Source: Mesorhizobium sp. NBSH29 | Lineage (GTDB): Bacteria; Pseudomonadota; Alphaproteobacteria; Rhizobiales; Rhizobiaceae | Assembly: GCF_015500055.1 (NCBI RefSeq) | Contig: NZ_CP045492.1 | Location: 2,428,501-2,492,500, forward strand | Direction: 5' to 3' | Length of the DNA stretch: 64,000 nucleotides | Part shown: positions 7,721 through 16,466 of the stretch, in pieces | Position numbering within the stretch: the first letter of the stretch is position 1 | How the letters are laid out: each line of letters starts with the position of its first letter | Made by a program: the position numbers and the translations under genes | Notes under the pieces: model-generated | What the model saw: the letters and a program-made list of their open reading frames with translations, nothing else | The model's database searches: none | Told to the model about the DNA's origin: nothing

Positions 7721-8359
7721 CGCGCGCTCAACTCATTTGCCGATACACTTAAAATTGCATCGGTCACATGGAAGCTCCAGGAGCAGCAAGAAATTTCCAT
7801 GCTGGGCTCTGGCGAGATTATTGCCGGTGACATGGGGCCGTCTCTCTGGACGGGTGAAGTGTCTCTCGTTCCAGCCGATCACGCAGATGCCCGCGCCGTT
7901 CAGGCGGATATCGAAACTCTTGAAGGCTCGATGCAGACATTCTTTCTGTACGATCCGCGCGCGATTTATCCGATTGATGACCCGACCGGCTCGAAGCTGG
8001 GAGCGGCAAATCCCGTGATTTCCTCGATCAACCCGAACAACAAGGCGCTGATCGTAAGTGGGCTGCCTGCACTCTATAATCTCTCCAAAGGCGACATGCT
8101 GTCGTTCAACTACGGTACAAGCCCGGTTCGCCGTGCGCTGCATCGGATTGTCGAAACCGTCACGGCAAGCGGTGCCGGCGTTTCGCCCTCATTCGAGGTT
8201 CGCCCGCACATTCGACCAGGCGCTACAGCCGGGATCGCGGTTTCGCTCATCAAGCCAGCGGCAAAGGTCCGATTGTTTCCGGGCTCATTCGAGGAAGGAC
8301 AGGGTGCGCCCGTAATCACGAGCGGCATGTCGTTCCGAGTCATCCAGACGCTGGGGTAA
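7703..8359 (+). CDS. Distal tail / baseplate protein (putative)
   Basis: 218 residues. The position directly after the tape measure (ignoring the inserted moron) and before a hub-like protein is where siphophages encode the distal tail protein. The sequence begins MAITYPRALNSF and has an early segment of Trp- and Leu-rich beta structure, an acidic loop with DPRAIYPIDD, and an end PVITSGMSFRVIQTLG. I recognise it as the protein that commonly precedes the DUF2163-like gene in alphaproteobacterial phages, but the exact family is uncertain. No strong Shine-Dalgarno precedes the ATG. Confidence 0.65.
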   Translation: MAITYPRALNSFADTLKIASVTWKLQEQQEISMLGSGEIIAGDMGPSLWTGEVSLVPADHADARAVQADIETLEGSMQTFFLYDPRAIYPIDDPTGSKLGAANPVISSINPNNKALIVSGLPALYNLSKGDMLSFNYGTSPVRRALHRIVETVTASGAGVSPSFEVRPHIRPGATAGIAVSLIKPAAKVRLFPGSFEEGQGAPVITSGMSFRVIQTLG

Positions 8360-8362
8360 GTC

Positions 8363-8995
8363 ATGGTAAAATACGCGGACGCCTCAACATCTGCCGAGAT
8401 GCAGGCAAGGGCGGGTCTCATCTATCGTGATCTGATCTGGATCACTGCCAAAAACCGGACTACCGGCGCGCCTCAATCCATAGGGCTGTGGACTGGCGAC
8501 GACACCAGCGACATCAATGTGATCTCAGGCGCCACCGGCGCTCCCGCAACACGCACTTATTACGGCGCGGCGGGGAACATGAAAATCCCGTCAATCCCGC
8601 TGGTAACGGACCTCTCTGTTCGAACAATATCTGTGATCTTCGGGCAATTGCATCCGTCCATTGTGCTTGCGGTTCGCGGCTATGACGTTCGCAATGCTCC
8701 GGTCGAAATCCACCGGATTTACCTCAACCGCGACACGCGCAACCCGATTGCGCCGGCACTGTCACGCTTCCTCGGCTTTGTGAACAGCGCACCGATTGAG
8801 ACGCCGAAAGCAGGCGAGACGGGGAGCATTACCTTGAACCTCGTTTCCCACACTCGTTCGCTCACGAAAAAAGGAACCGCCAAGAAATCCGACGAAAGCC
8901 AGCGGCTGCGCAGTGGAGATCGGTTCTACAAATACACTGACGTTGCCGGGCAATGGGAAATCTCTTGGGGTGAAAACAAGGGGCCGATCGGATGA
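8363..8995 (+). CDS. Tail hub-like protein (DUF2163-like)
   Basis: 210 residues. It begins MVKYADASTSAEMQARAG, has a middle rich in beta strands, and ends in the pattern SQRLRSGDRFYKYTDVAGQWEISWGE. That ending resembles the baseplate-hub proteins of phages and gene transfer agents (DUF2163/BR0599-like), in which 'SGD.FY.Y' is conserved. It probably forms part of the tail-tip hub below the distal tail protein. The next gene starts inside its last codons (GATGAG overlap), showing coupling. Confidence 0.65.
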   Translation: MVKYADASTSAEMQARAGLIYRDLIWITAKNRTTGAPQSIGLWTGDDTSDINVISGATGAPATRTYYGAAGNMKIPSIPLVTDLSVRTISVIFGQLHPSIVLAVRGYDVRNAPVEIHRIYLNRDTRNPIAPALSRFLGFVNSAPIETPKAGETGSITLNLVSHTRSLTKKGTAKKSDESQRLRSGDRFYKYTDVAGQWEISWGENKGPIG

Positions 8996-9402
8996 GGTAT
9001 TCGTTTTGGCGGTCCGCTCTCGCTGATTACGTCGATGACGTGAAGGCGCAACCGTTCGCGTGGGGCACATTCGATTGTGCCTTGTTCGCTGCAGGGGCGG
9101 TCAACGTGATGACCGGCGCGGATATTGGGGCGGATCATCGCGGGAAGTACAAGACGCTCGCTGGTGGCCTCAAGAGGCTGAAAGCGGCGGGCTTTGCCAA
9201 CCATGCGGATTATGCCGCCTCGCTGTTTGAAGAAATTCACCCATCCCATGCGCAGGTTGGCGACATCGCGGCCATCAAAGCCACGGACGCCGGCTTGTAT
9301 GCGCTTGGTGTGGTTCAGGGTCCGCGCATTCTTTTCGTGCGGCAGGAGGGCGGGCTTGGGTCCGTCGATCTCTTGACGGCAGAACGCGCCTTTAAGGTCT
9401 AG
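8992..9402 (+). CDS. NlpC/P60-like tail-tip cysteine hydrolase (DUF6950-like)
   Basis: 136 residues. The segment FAWGTFDCALFAAGAV carries the Trp-Gly...Asp-Cys arrangement at the start of the catalytic helix of NlpC/P60-type cysteine peptidases. HRGKYKTLAGGLKRL and a later SHAQVGDIAAIK (histidine region) follow, as in the small DUF6950 proteins of phage tail tips. A local peptidoglycan hydrolase at the tip would help DNA entry. It sits between the hub-like and tip attachment genes, the classical position (lambda K). The catalytic His assignment is inferred. Confidence 0.75.
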   Translation: MRYSFWRSALADYVDDVKAQPFAWGTFDCALFAAGAVNVMTGADIGADHRGKYKTLAGGLKRLKAAGFANHADYAASLFEEIHPSHAQVGDIAAIKATDAGLYALGVVQGPRILFVRQEGGLGSVDLLTAERAFKV

Positions 9403-9404
9403 CC

Positions 9405-12176
9405 ATGATTTCACGCATCCTGCTTGCCGCCTGGTTCATCCTGGCGGGGCTTTCGCACGCCCATGCAGCGCCGGTGTTCGGCCTCGTCGGCATGCTTGCG
9501 TCCACCGCCATCGGCAAGCTCGTCATTGGTGTCGCGCTTCAATACGGCGCTTCGCTGCTCCAGAAGATGCGCAACAAGGGCAAGGAGCAGGTTCCGGGCA
9601 TCAAGACCACGATTGAGATCGGGGGTATCTCTCCGCAATCATTCATCGTCGGAACCTTTGCGACTGCGGGCCACCTCCCTTATGCAAATAGCTGGGGCAC
9701 GGTAAACAAGACTCCGAACGCGGGCCTGTGTCAGGTCATCAGCCTTTCCGACCTGCCTGTAACCAGCATTTCCAATGATGTCTGGATGAACGGCGCGAAA
9801 CTCACGCGCAACCCAGCCTTGGGCGATCAGACGCTATCTCACTCCTGGTTCGGCACCGGCAGCTATCCGTTCCCGACATACACCAAGAACGGGTTCTACT
9901 TCCTATTCGCCAAATATTTTCCGCAGGGGTCGACCACCCCAGATGCGAAACTGTCTGAGAAGTTCGGCGCCGATCCAGTTCGCCCTTGGACAAACGACAT
10001 GGTCGGGCGCGGTGTCGCCTACGTCATCCTGACATCGGAAGTCGAACGCGATCTGTTCAAAGACCGCCCGCAAGCTCTATGGATTGTCGAAGGGATAGCT
10101 CTCTACGATCCGCGCAAGGACAGTTCGGTCGGGGGCAGTGGAGCCCAGCGTTGGGGCAGCCCGGAAACATTCGCCTTTTCGGATAATCCGGCCGTCATCA
10201 TCTACAATATTTTGCGCGGCATCTATTTCGGCGCGACCAAGGTTTACGGCGGGGATATCCCAGCCCTCCGGTTGCCTTTGTCATCGTGGTTTGCCGCCAT
10301 GAACGAATGCGATGTGATCGTCGAGGGAGAGCGCCAGTTTCGGAGTGGCTATGAGATCAGAGTGGAGCAGGAGCCGCTTGAGGTTATCGAAGAACTTCTG
10401 AAAGCCTGCAATGCCCGCATGGCTGAGAATGGCGGTATCTATAAGATCCATGTCGGCGCGCCGGCACTGCCCGCATATTTCTTCACCGATGAAAACGTGG
10501 TGATTTCGGAGAGCCAGTCGTCAGACCCGTTCCCCGGTTTGGAAAACACGTTCAACGGCGTCTCTGCGTCCTACCCCGACCAAGATGCTGCATGGGCGAT
10601 GAAAGACGCGCCGCTGCGCACAAATGCGCTCTATGTGGCGAGTGATGACGGCAGGGCAAATATTGCAAGTGTCCAGTTCAACGCCGTCCCGTACCCGCTC
10701 CAAGTCCAGCGGCTGCAAAAATCACTGCTTGAAGCCAACCGCCGCTTTGCACGGCAACGCATCACCCTTCCGCCTGAAGCATGGTTGCTCGAGCCGCTGG
10801 ACACGGCTTCATGGTCGAGCACCCGCAATGGGTACAGCAGCAAGATTTTCGAGATCTCCGCAATGGATGATCTTGAGAACGTCAACCAGGCTGTGTCGCT
10901 CCTAGAAGTCGATCCGTCCGATTATTCATGGACGCCGGGAACCGACAAGCTTCCCTTCACGGTCGGTCCGATCTCTCCGATTACGCCCGCACCTCAGCCT
11001 ATCATCGACTGGTATGCGGAGCCGGCGGTAGTCTATGACACGAACGGCAAAGCGCGCAGGCCCGCCATCAAGCTTTCGTGGGATGGTGTTCAGGCTGATC
11101 TACAAGGCGTGGAATACGAAATCCGTCTCGCCTCGACATCGGCGCATGTCTATCGAGGGCGAACCGACCAGCCGCAAACGGGTTCCTCGATAATTTCGCA
11201 AAGCCTTTTGCCGGCAGAAACCTATCAGGCGCGCGGGCGCTACATTCCGTTTACGAACCGTCAAACGCTCTGGTCGGGCTGGCTTACTGTCACGACGCCA
11301 GATCTCCGCTTTGGCCCCGAAGATATCTACCCGATCAGCGTCGAGCAGCTTGGTGACGACATCAAGAAGACAATCGCATGGATGGGCGACGGGACACGTC
11401 AGCTTATCCTCGATGCGCAGCGCAAGGCACTTCACAACGCCGATCAGGATTTTGCCAACTACCGCGACAAGTCACAGGTCCGACAAGAACTGACATCGAC
11501 ATTCGGAACAGCCAATGCTGAATGGACGCTGGACATCCTGCTCGCAACCGGACCGGACTCCGCTCTGGCACAGCGCGTGGAAACTTTGGGTGTTTCCGTC
11601 AATGGCGCCAGAGCACAATGGACGCTGGACATAGAAGTCGCAACTGGGCCGGGATCGGCCTTGGGGCAGCGGCTTGAAGTTCTGGAGGTCGCGGTACTCG
11701 ATCCCACGACGGGGAACGTGGCGCTGGCCAATACCATCTCGCTACAGCAAGCACAGATCACCACCATAGACGGCTTGGTCACGGCAAATGCTAACGCCAT
11801 TGTTCAGGCCAATACGAGCATTGGGGAAATTTCAGCTTCCGGCACGTTTCGAGTGCAAGCTTATGCGTCACCCGGCGCAGGCTGGTCGCGCGTCGGGCTG
11901 GAGGCGAGTGCGGGGGTCGGTGGCACCTTTACCACTGCTGCTGTGTTTCTTGACGCTAACACCAGCGGCTTGAGCCGCATGACGGTCGCTGCGTCGCAAT
12001 TCATCATCGCAGATCCAAGTTCGCCAACCACTCTGCGCCAGCCGTTCGTGTTCACGGGTGGCGAAGCCTCTCTCAACGTCCTGAATGCCGGATTGATTAA
12101 CGCCGGCGTGATCCAGGGTTTTAACGCCAAAATGAAGATGGACTGCAACGGCGGCTATCTGCTGTTTCAGGATTGA
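9405..12176 (+). CDS. Tail tip attachment / host specificity protein (J-like)
   Basis: 923 residues, the largest phage gene here. A hydrophobic N-terminus (MISRILLAAWFILAGLSHAHA) and a second Gly/Ala-rich hydrophobic stretch (residues about 25-50) precede the tip domains. The middle (about 300-560) matches tip-attachment hub proteins (VIEELLKACNARMAENGGIY). A fibronectin-like region lies around 560-650. The C-terminus has repeated AEWTLDILLATGPDSALAQ / AQWTLDIEVATGPGSALGQ units and a DUF1983-like end. It would contact the cell receptor. The signal-like N-terminus is notable but seen in related tip proteins. Confidence 0.85.
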   Translation: MISRILLAAWFILAGLSHAHAAPVFGLVGMLASTAIGKLVIGVALQYGASLLQKMRNKGKEQVPGIKTTIEIGGISPQSFIVGTFATAGHLPYANSWGTVNKTPNAGLCQVISLSDLPVTSISNDVWMNGAKLTRNPALGDQTLSHSWFGTGSYPFPTYTKNGFYFLFAKYFPQGSTTPDAKLSEKFGADPVRPWTNDMVGRGVAYVILTSEVERDLFKDRPQALWIVEGIALYDPRKDSSVGGSGAQRWGSPETFAFSDNPAVIIYNILRGIYFGATKVYGGDIPALRLPLSSWFAAMNECDVIVEGERQFRSGYEIRVEQEPLEVIEELLKACNARMAENGGIYKIHVGAPALPAYFFTDENVVISESQSSDPFPGLENTFNGVSASYPDQDAAWAMKDAPLRTNALYVASDDGRANIASVQFNAVPYPLQVQRLQKSLLEANRRFARQRITLPPEAWLLEPLDTASWSSTRNGYSSKIFEISAMDDLENVNQAVSLLEVDPSDYSWTPGTDKLPFTVGPISPITPAPQPIIDWYAEPAVVYDTNGKARRPAIKLSWDGVQADLQGVEYEIRLASTSAHVYRGRTDQPQTGSSIISQSLLPAETYQARGRYIPFTNRQTLWSGWLTVTTPDLRFGPEDIYPISVEQLGDDIKKTIAWMGDGTRQLILDAQRKALHNADQDFANYRDKSQVRQELTSTFGTANAEWTLDILLATGPDSALAQRVETLGVSVNGARAQWTLDIEVATGPGSALGQRLEVLEVAVLDPTTGNVALANTISLQQAQITTIDGLVTANANAIVQANTSIGEISASGTFRVQAYASPGAGWSRVGLEASAGVGGTFTTAAVFLDANTSGLSRMTVAASQFIIADPSSPTTLRQPFVFTGGEASLNVLNAGLINAGVIQGFNAKMKMDCNGGYLLFQD

Positions 12177-12179
12177 TTG

Positions 12180-12590
12180 ATGGGCACACTTCTGGGACGG
12201 ACGCCGCTTGGCGATACCCGGCTGCGGGTGACCAAGCCAGGCTACAATCCATTGGACATGGGCCTGGCTCGCTCGCTGCTGCATTTCGATAGCACATGGG
12301 GCCAGACGCTGATGATCCATCAGCAAGGCTCGTTCTATGTCGCGTCTGGACTTTCCGAAGGTGGAACGCGCACGGATGTCGTGACGTGGCCTGATCTCGG
12401 TTTTATTCCGGTTTTCCTTTTCGTTTCCGCGAAGGGGTACTTTTACATCCCGGATTATTATCAGTTTTTCCGCGTGAAGCGGACCGGCCTCGACTTCACT
12501 GCCGGGGATCGAATGGCTCCTGGCGACAACCGGGATTTCGACTGCTTCTACACCGTTTTTGCTTCTCCTGAGGGAGGCGTCCTTGGCTAA
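12180..12590 (+). CDS. Small tail-tip protein, paralogue 1 of 3
   Basis: 136 residues. ATG 12180 is preferred over the TTG three bases earlier. The N-terminal half has 'LRVTKPGYNPLDM...LLHFDS', and the C-terminal half is aromatic (YFYIPDYYQFFRVKRTGLDF). Both parts recur in the next two genes, so the three form a tandem paralogous set. It is presumably a tip or fibre accessory protein; no known family is recognised. A strong GAGGGAGG near its 3' end serves the next gene. Confidence 0.65.
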   Translation: MGTLLGRTPLGDTRLRVTKPGYNPLDMGLARSLLHFDSTWGQTLMIHQQGSFYVASGLSEGGTRTDVVTWPDLGFIPVFLFVSAKGYFYIPDYYQFFRVKRTGLDFTAGDRMAPGDNRDFDCFYTVFASPEGGVLG

Positions 12591-12960
12591 TCGGATCATT
12601 CTAGGATTGCACGGAGGCACTTACAAGTTCCGGGTTTCCCGGACAGGGGCAGACGTTCTCACAGCGGGTCTGGGGGATCTGCTCCTTGCCGATCAGGCGG
12701 GCGCTGGAGTGGTCCAGAACACGGCGGCGGGGGTAGTTGCAGTAGGCCCGGTCGGAGGCGGTAGCGACCACGCCGATGTTTATTTTCCGAATTTCGGAGG
12801 GACGCCAAGGATACATTTCCGCGTCTCAGGAACATCCGGATACTACTATTATCCCACCTATAAGGTGAGCTATCGCGATCTCACGGCAAGCAGCGTCCGG
12901 TTCGGGAACGCGAGCCCCGGGACAGTCTATGTCTATTGGTTTGTCTGGGTGGCCGCATGA
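12583..12960 (+). CDS. Small tail-tip protein, paralogue 2 of 3
   Basis: 125 residues with a TTG start at 12583, chosen because GAGGGAGGCG precedes it and because the resulting MANRIILGLHGG aligns with MTNRIIMNSSG of the following gene. The shared motif is 'FRVSRTGADVL...LLL', and the C-terminus is aromatic (SGYYYYPTYKVSYRDL...YVYWFVW). It overlaps the preceding gene by 8 bases and the next by 4 (ATGA). The function is unknown, likely structural at the tail tip. Confidence 0.65.
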   Translation: MANRIILGLHGGTYKFRVSRTGADVLTAGLGDLLLADQAGAGVVQNTAAGVVAVGPVGGGSDHADVYFPNFGGTPRIHFRVSGTSGYYYYPTYKVSYRDLTASSVRFGNASPGTVYVYWFVWVAA

Positions 12961-13322
12961 CCAACCGGATCATCATGAACAGCTCGGGCGTGAAGTTATC
13001 GAGGCCCGGCATCGACGTTCTTTCGGCTTCGGACATCAACCTTCTGTTCAATTCCAACTACATGAGCATTGGCCTGTTCCAGGCAGGAACGCTGTCCACC
13101 ACCACTGGCTTCACCTCGTATTGGTTTGGTCTGACGCTCCCGATCCTCCCGCTCGTCAGCATGCTTGTCGAGGTGGCGGCAGGGGTCTGGCAGCATTCCA
13201 GCCGCGCCGTCGGTTCTTCCGACAAACAGGGGCTCGTCCAGTACCGCGTCTACAATGACCGCATGGAGGTCAAGGCGCTGAGTGCGGGATATGCCTGCCG
13301 TTATTCAGTATGGGTTCTTTGA
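12957..13322 (+). CDS. Small tail-tip protein, paralogue 3 of 3
   Basis: 121 residues from the ATG overlapping the previous stop (ATGA). The N-terminus has MTNRIIMNSSGVKLSRPGIDVL followed by LLFNSNY, matching the two genes upstream. The middle is more hydrophobic (LTLPILPLVSMLVEVAAG) than in its paralogues. The C-terminus ends in YSVWVL, matching the YWFVWV end of paralogue 2. It belongs to the same translationally coupled tail-tip group, and no function can be assigned. Confidence 0.65.
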   Translation: MTNRIIMNSSGVKLSRPGIDVLSASDINLLFNSNYMSIGLFQAGTLSTTTGFTSYWFGLTLPILPLVSMLVEVAAGVWQHSSRAVGSSDKQGLVQYRVYNDRMEVKALSAGYACRYSVWVL

Positions 13323-13323
13323 C

Positions 13324-13749
13324 ATGAGCGGACCACCTCCCTCCACATTCATCGTGGTTTTCGAGCCGAACGGATTCCCGCGCTGGGCGCTTATTACGCC
13401 CGTCTCGGATTTCAGCTTTCTGGTCGACAACAATCAGAATTTCGTCGTGGTTGAAGGCGAGTGCCCGCCCGACATTCACAGCCACTGGTACTGCGATTTG
13501 GAGTCCGGTGAACTTGCACGCAGGCCGGAGATCGCAGCGACGATCAGCAGCTCCGTTATCGCGGCAGATGGTGTCGCTGAATGCATCATCGCGGGGCTTC
13601 CCGATCCCGTGACGCTGACGATGGACGGCGTCGAGCACGTCATTGAAGGCGGCGAAATTACAATCACTGCATCGACGCCCGGCGTCTTCCGCCTCGCAAT
13701 TGACCAATGGCCATACCTGCCATGGGAAACGGAGATCACAGCACAATGA
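13324..13749 (+). CDS. Phage tail-fibre-region hypothetical protein
   Basis: 141 residues from the ATG just after the previous stop. The sequence MSGPPPSTFIVVFEPNGFPRW leads into a beta-rich domain and ends with an Ig-like stretch (LPDPVTLTMDGVEHVIEGGEITITAS, FRLAIDQW). It resembles the small accessory proteins that accompany tail fibres, but the family is not recognised. Its stop overlaps the next ATG (ATGA). Confidence 0.6.
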   Translation: MSGPPPSTFIVVFEPNGFPRWALITPVSDFSFLVDNNQNFVVVEGECPPDIHSHWYCDLESGELARRPEIAATISSSVIAADGVAECIIAGLPDPVTLTMDGVEHVIEGGEITITASTPGVFRLAIDQWPYLPWETEITAQ

Positions 13750-14120
13750 AAATGAAAATTGGCAAAGACATCGTCGCTGAACAGCAGGCAGCACGCGCCG
13801 AACTTGATGCGATCTTTCTGCCGCGCATCAACGAGGCATTTGGGCCGAAGGCGGGGCTCTACACGCTCAAGCTCGCGGCAGCGCTTTGGGTTCTATCAGG
13901 CGCGAAGGTATCAAAGCCAAGGGAGTCTCCGTTCATCCCCGGGGGCACGACAGAAGCTGAACGTATCGTGGAAAAGTCGGTCGAATGGCAGGACGCTGCT
14001 TCAAAGTTGGAGATGCTTCGGCAGGCGTATCAGCTTGAAATCTCGCGGTCTCAACACGTCTTCATGATCGAGACCGTCCTGAAAAAGGCCAGGCGCGAAG
14101 TGGGGGCCTCCGATGCCTGA
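13746..14120 (+). CDS. Phage hypothetical protein, helical
   Basis: 124 residues. The ATG at 13746 overlaps the preceding stop; a longer frame upstream is not supported by a ribosome site. The protein is largely helical and charged (MKMKIGKDIVAEQQAARAEL..., later WQDAASKLEMLRQAYQLEIS) and lacks membrane segments. It may be a fibre chaperone or accessory protein, given its place before the fibre gene. No family is recognised. Confidence 0.6.
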   Translation: MKMKIGKDIVAEQQAARAELDAIFLPRINEAFGPKAGLYTLKLAAALWVLSGAKVSKPRESPFIPGGTTEAERIVEKSVEWQDAASKLEMLRQAYQLEISRSQHVFMIETVLKKARREVGASDA

Positions 14121-14334
14121 GAACGCGGACGTTTCAAGCCGGACGGTCAGCATCGATCCCATGGCGGCGGCAATTGAGCATGGTGCTGCGGTCGATTTCT
14201 ACCGTGGCCGCTGCATGATCTTGCAAACCGAGATCCAGATGCTCCAGCGCAGTCTCGAGGAGAGCAGAAAGCTGATCGAGGTGATGGAAGAACACATTGC
14301 CGACAGCGAACGTGGCGAGGTAAGCGATGCCTGA
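14113..14334 (+). CDS. Small coiled-coil phage protein
   Basis: 73 residues, overlapping the previous gene by 8 bases and the next by 8. The C-terminal two thirds (LQTEIQMLQRSLEESRKLIEVMEEHI) have a heptad pattern of a short coiled coil. The role is unknown. Tight coupling with the tail-fibre gene suggests a structural or chaperone partner. Confidence 0.6.
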   Translation: MPENADVSSRTVSIDPMAAAIEHGAAVDFYRGRCMILQTEIQMLQRSLEESRKLIEVMEEHIADSERGEVSDA

Positions 14335-15859
14335 TATTCTCCCTTCATTCTACAATGCCGGCAACGCGACCGTTGCTGCCGGCGGGACCGCTGTGACAGG
14401 GATCGGCACGCTATGGGCCGGCAACGTCTATCCCGGCGATCTTTGGGGCACTCATAAAGGTGTCGGCGTTCGCATCCTTTCGGTGAACAGCAATACTTCG
14501 ATCACGCTGGCCTATCCATGGACCGGCCCGGCGCAGACTGCAGCGGCCTATGAGATCGGCATTACAGCCGATACTGCCCGGATGCAGGGCACCACGCGTG
14601 AAATGTTGGAGCAGTTAAAAAACGGAGTGTTGTCCGCATTCTCTGGCCTGGCGGGAGCGGCTGACAAAATAGGGTATTTCACCGGCGCTGGCACGATGGC
14701 GTTAACGAGCCTCACGGCATTTGCGCGGGCGCGCCTGGCTGATACTACGGCAGCGCAGGCATACGCAGGGCTGGGGGTGATTCCCGATGGAAGCCTGCCG
14801 GATCGGTTGAAATATCTGGGTAGTCGGGGAGCGGAATACCCGCTTGTAGATTGTGACAGTTTTAGGGAAAACGGTTGGCGTTACATTAACAACACTACGT
14901 TGAACATTCCTACTGGTTTTCCGGGTGGAATGTTGCTGGCTATGAGTCAGGAAGGTAACCAGACTATTCAGATCGCTTGGTCTAAAACGAACCTAAAAAC
15001 TCATATTAGGGTAAGACCAGCATCCCCTCCTTGGGGGGCGTGGAGGGAAATTCCATCAGATGTCAGCGCGCTTTGGCTCAGCATATTGGCGCTGACAACC
15101 ACGGCAGCATCGCGCAGCGCGTTGGGCATTACCGCCACGGGCGACAGTGTTGTGACGGCTGCAAATGTGGGAGCTGCGCGCACTGCTATCGGGGCGGCGG
15201 CGCTTGCTGGAGCAGCTTTTACGGGTGACGTTTCGACTACCGGTTTATTGTCGGCGAAAGCCTCTATCTTAATAGGGGGTTCAGCTAACGGGAAGCATTA
15301 CTGGTACAATTCGTCCAACGTTTATGTTGGGGAAATTGGAGTCGGCGTAGTCAGCGGCTTTGGAAACAGCATTGGGTTCTACAATAACGTTGGCGGGCAT
15401 TGGAATTTTAACAACAATGTCATCATCTATGGGTCAATCTCCAAGGGTTCCGGTACGTTCTTAATCGACCATCCGCTGGACCCAGAAAATCGCGATCTCG
15501 CGCACGGGTTCGTGGAGTCCCCGCGATATGAACTGATCTATCGTGGGACCGCCCGCCTCGTTGGCGGCCACGCTATCGTGGATATCGACGACACCAGCGA
15601 TATGACGACTGGCACCTTTGCGGCGTTAACAACCAACGCAATAGTTACAGCCCTGCAAAATCAGGACGGATTTGCCAGACTAAAACCATCACCGATTGTG
15701 GACGGTGCGTTTGAAATCACATGCGAAGATGCAAGCTCCACAGACCTCATCTCTTGGGTGGTAATAGCCGAGCGGAATGACGCGTTCGTCAAGCATATGG
15801 ATGACAATTGCGACGCAGAAGGTAGGTTTATTCCAGAGCGCGAAAAGGAGGATGCGTAA
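14327..15859 (+). CDS. Phage tail fibre protein
   Basis: 510 residues. The N-terminal 90 residues (ILPSFYNAGNATVAAGGTAV..., YPGDLWGTHKGVGVRILSV) are an attachment domain found in many tail fibre and spike proteins. The middle contains Ala/Thr-rich repeats typical of fibre shafts (TTAASRSALGITATGDS, AANVGAARTAIGAAAL). After them comes a Tyr/Gly-rich region that resembles a receptor-binding head, and then a late ENRDLAHGFVESPRYELIYRG segment. That last segment matches the conserved part of phage fibre C-termini. It would recognise surface glycan and so couples functionally to the gtr genes downstream. Confidence 0.8.
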   Translation: MPDILPSFYNAGNATVAAGGTAVTGIGTLWAGNVYPGDLWGTHKGVGVRILSVNSNTSITLAYPWTGPAQTAAAYEIGITADTARMQGTTREMLEQLKNGVLSAFSGLAGAADKIGYFTGAGTMALTSLTAFARARLADTTAAQAYAGLGVIPDGSLPDRLKYLGSRGAEYPLVDCDSFRENGWRYINNTTLNIPTGFPGGMLLAMSQEGNQTIQIAWSKTNLKTHIRVRPASPPWGAWREIPSDVSALWLSILALTTTAASRSALGITATGDSVVTAANVGAARTAIGAAALAGAAFTGDVSTTGLLSAKASILIGGSANGKHYWYNSSNVYVGEIGVGVVSGFGNSIGFYNNVGGHWNFNNNVIIYGSISKGSGTFLIDHPLDPENRDLAHGFVESPRYELIYRGTARLVGGHAIVDIDDTSDMTTGTFAALTTNAIVTALQNQDGFARLKPSPIVDGAFEITCEDASSTDLISWVVIAERNDAFVKHMDDNCDAEGRFIPEREKEDA

Positions 15860-15860
15860 C

Positions 15861-16259
15861 ATGAAAACGATAGAGGTTGTTGACAATGCGCGCGTCGGGA
15901 AAAAGGGTTTCCCGCGACACTATCAAGCGCATGGTGCTGAGCCGCCAATGAAGTTGGTGGTGGTGTCTGAAAGCGGCGTTCCATCTGACGAAACCGTCGA
16001 GCCTCCCCGCACCCCTGAGGAAGCCCGTGAACGTATGCAGCCCCTGACTCGTCGCCAGTTCTGGCTTGCCGCCAATTCAATCGGGCTATCCAAATCAGAC
16101 GTACTTGCCGCTGTAGGCAATGACGTTGAATTGCAGATCGAGGTCGAGGAAAGCACCGAGTTCGGCCGCACCTACGACAGCATTGTGCTGCTGGCACCTT
16201 TGCTCGGAATTACGCCAGAACAGCTAGACGACATCTGGAACTGGGCATCAAGCGTTTAA
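15861..16259 (+). CDS. Phage hypothetical protein downstream of the tail fibre
   Basis: 132 residues from the ATG preceded by AAAAGGAGG, which fixes the start. The N-terminal half is basic and Pro-rich (GKKGFPRHYQAHGAEPP). The C-terminal half has a helical domain (LTRRQFWLAANSIGLSKSDVLAAV..., LGITPEQLDDIWNWAS) of the type seen in small proteins downstream of phage fibres and in XkdX/DUF-like tail accessory proteins. The function is not known; it may be a fibre assembly factor. Confidence 0.65.
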   Translation: MKTIEVVDNARVGKKGFPRHYQAHGAEPPMKLVVVSESGVPSDETVEPPRTPEEARERMQPLTRRQFWLAANSIGLSKSDVLAAVGNDVELQIEVEESTEFGRTYDSIVLLAPLLGITPEQLDDIWNWASSV

Positions 16260-16466
16260 ACCTCTCAGATTGTCGCACAAACATGCAGCTGGTGGCCTAT
16301 CATACGGTCACTGGCCTGACATAAATTTCTGGGTTGCCCAGCCCTCGTGTCCGCTTACCGCAGCTGAATGCAAACGTAACCCTCCTGACCAACTTAGCAT
16401 GGAGCGGAGTCTATATCACAAATCTCACTTTAACGAGAGATCTCAGTCTGGGCACAAATCGATCTT
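16260..16466 (+). other. Gap between tail and gtr regions; possible gene remnant
   Basis: About 200 bases between two converging genes. A short plus-strand reading (16334 onward) gives a beta-strand-rich stretch (LNANVTLLTNLAWSGVYIT) that looks like a piece of a tail-fibre gene, but it has no ribosome site and no proper start, and it runs into the reverse-strand gene. It may be a decayed remnant. No clear terminator was seen. Confidence 0.3.
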
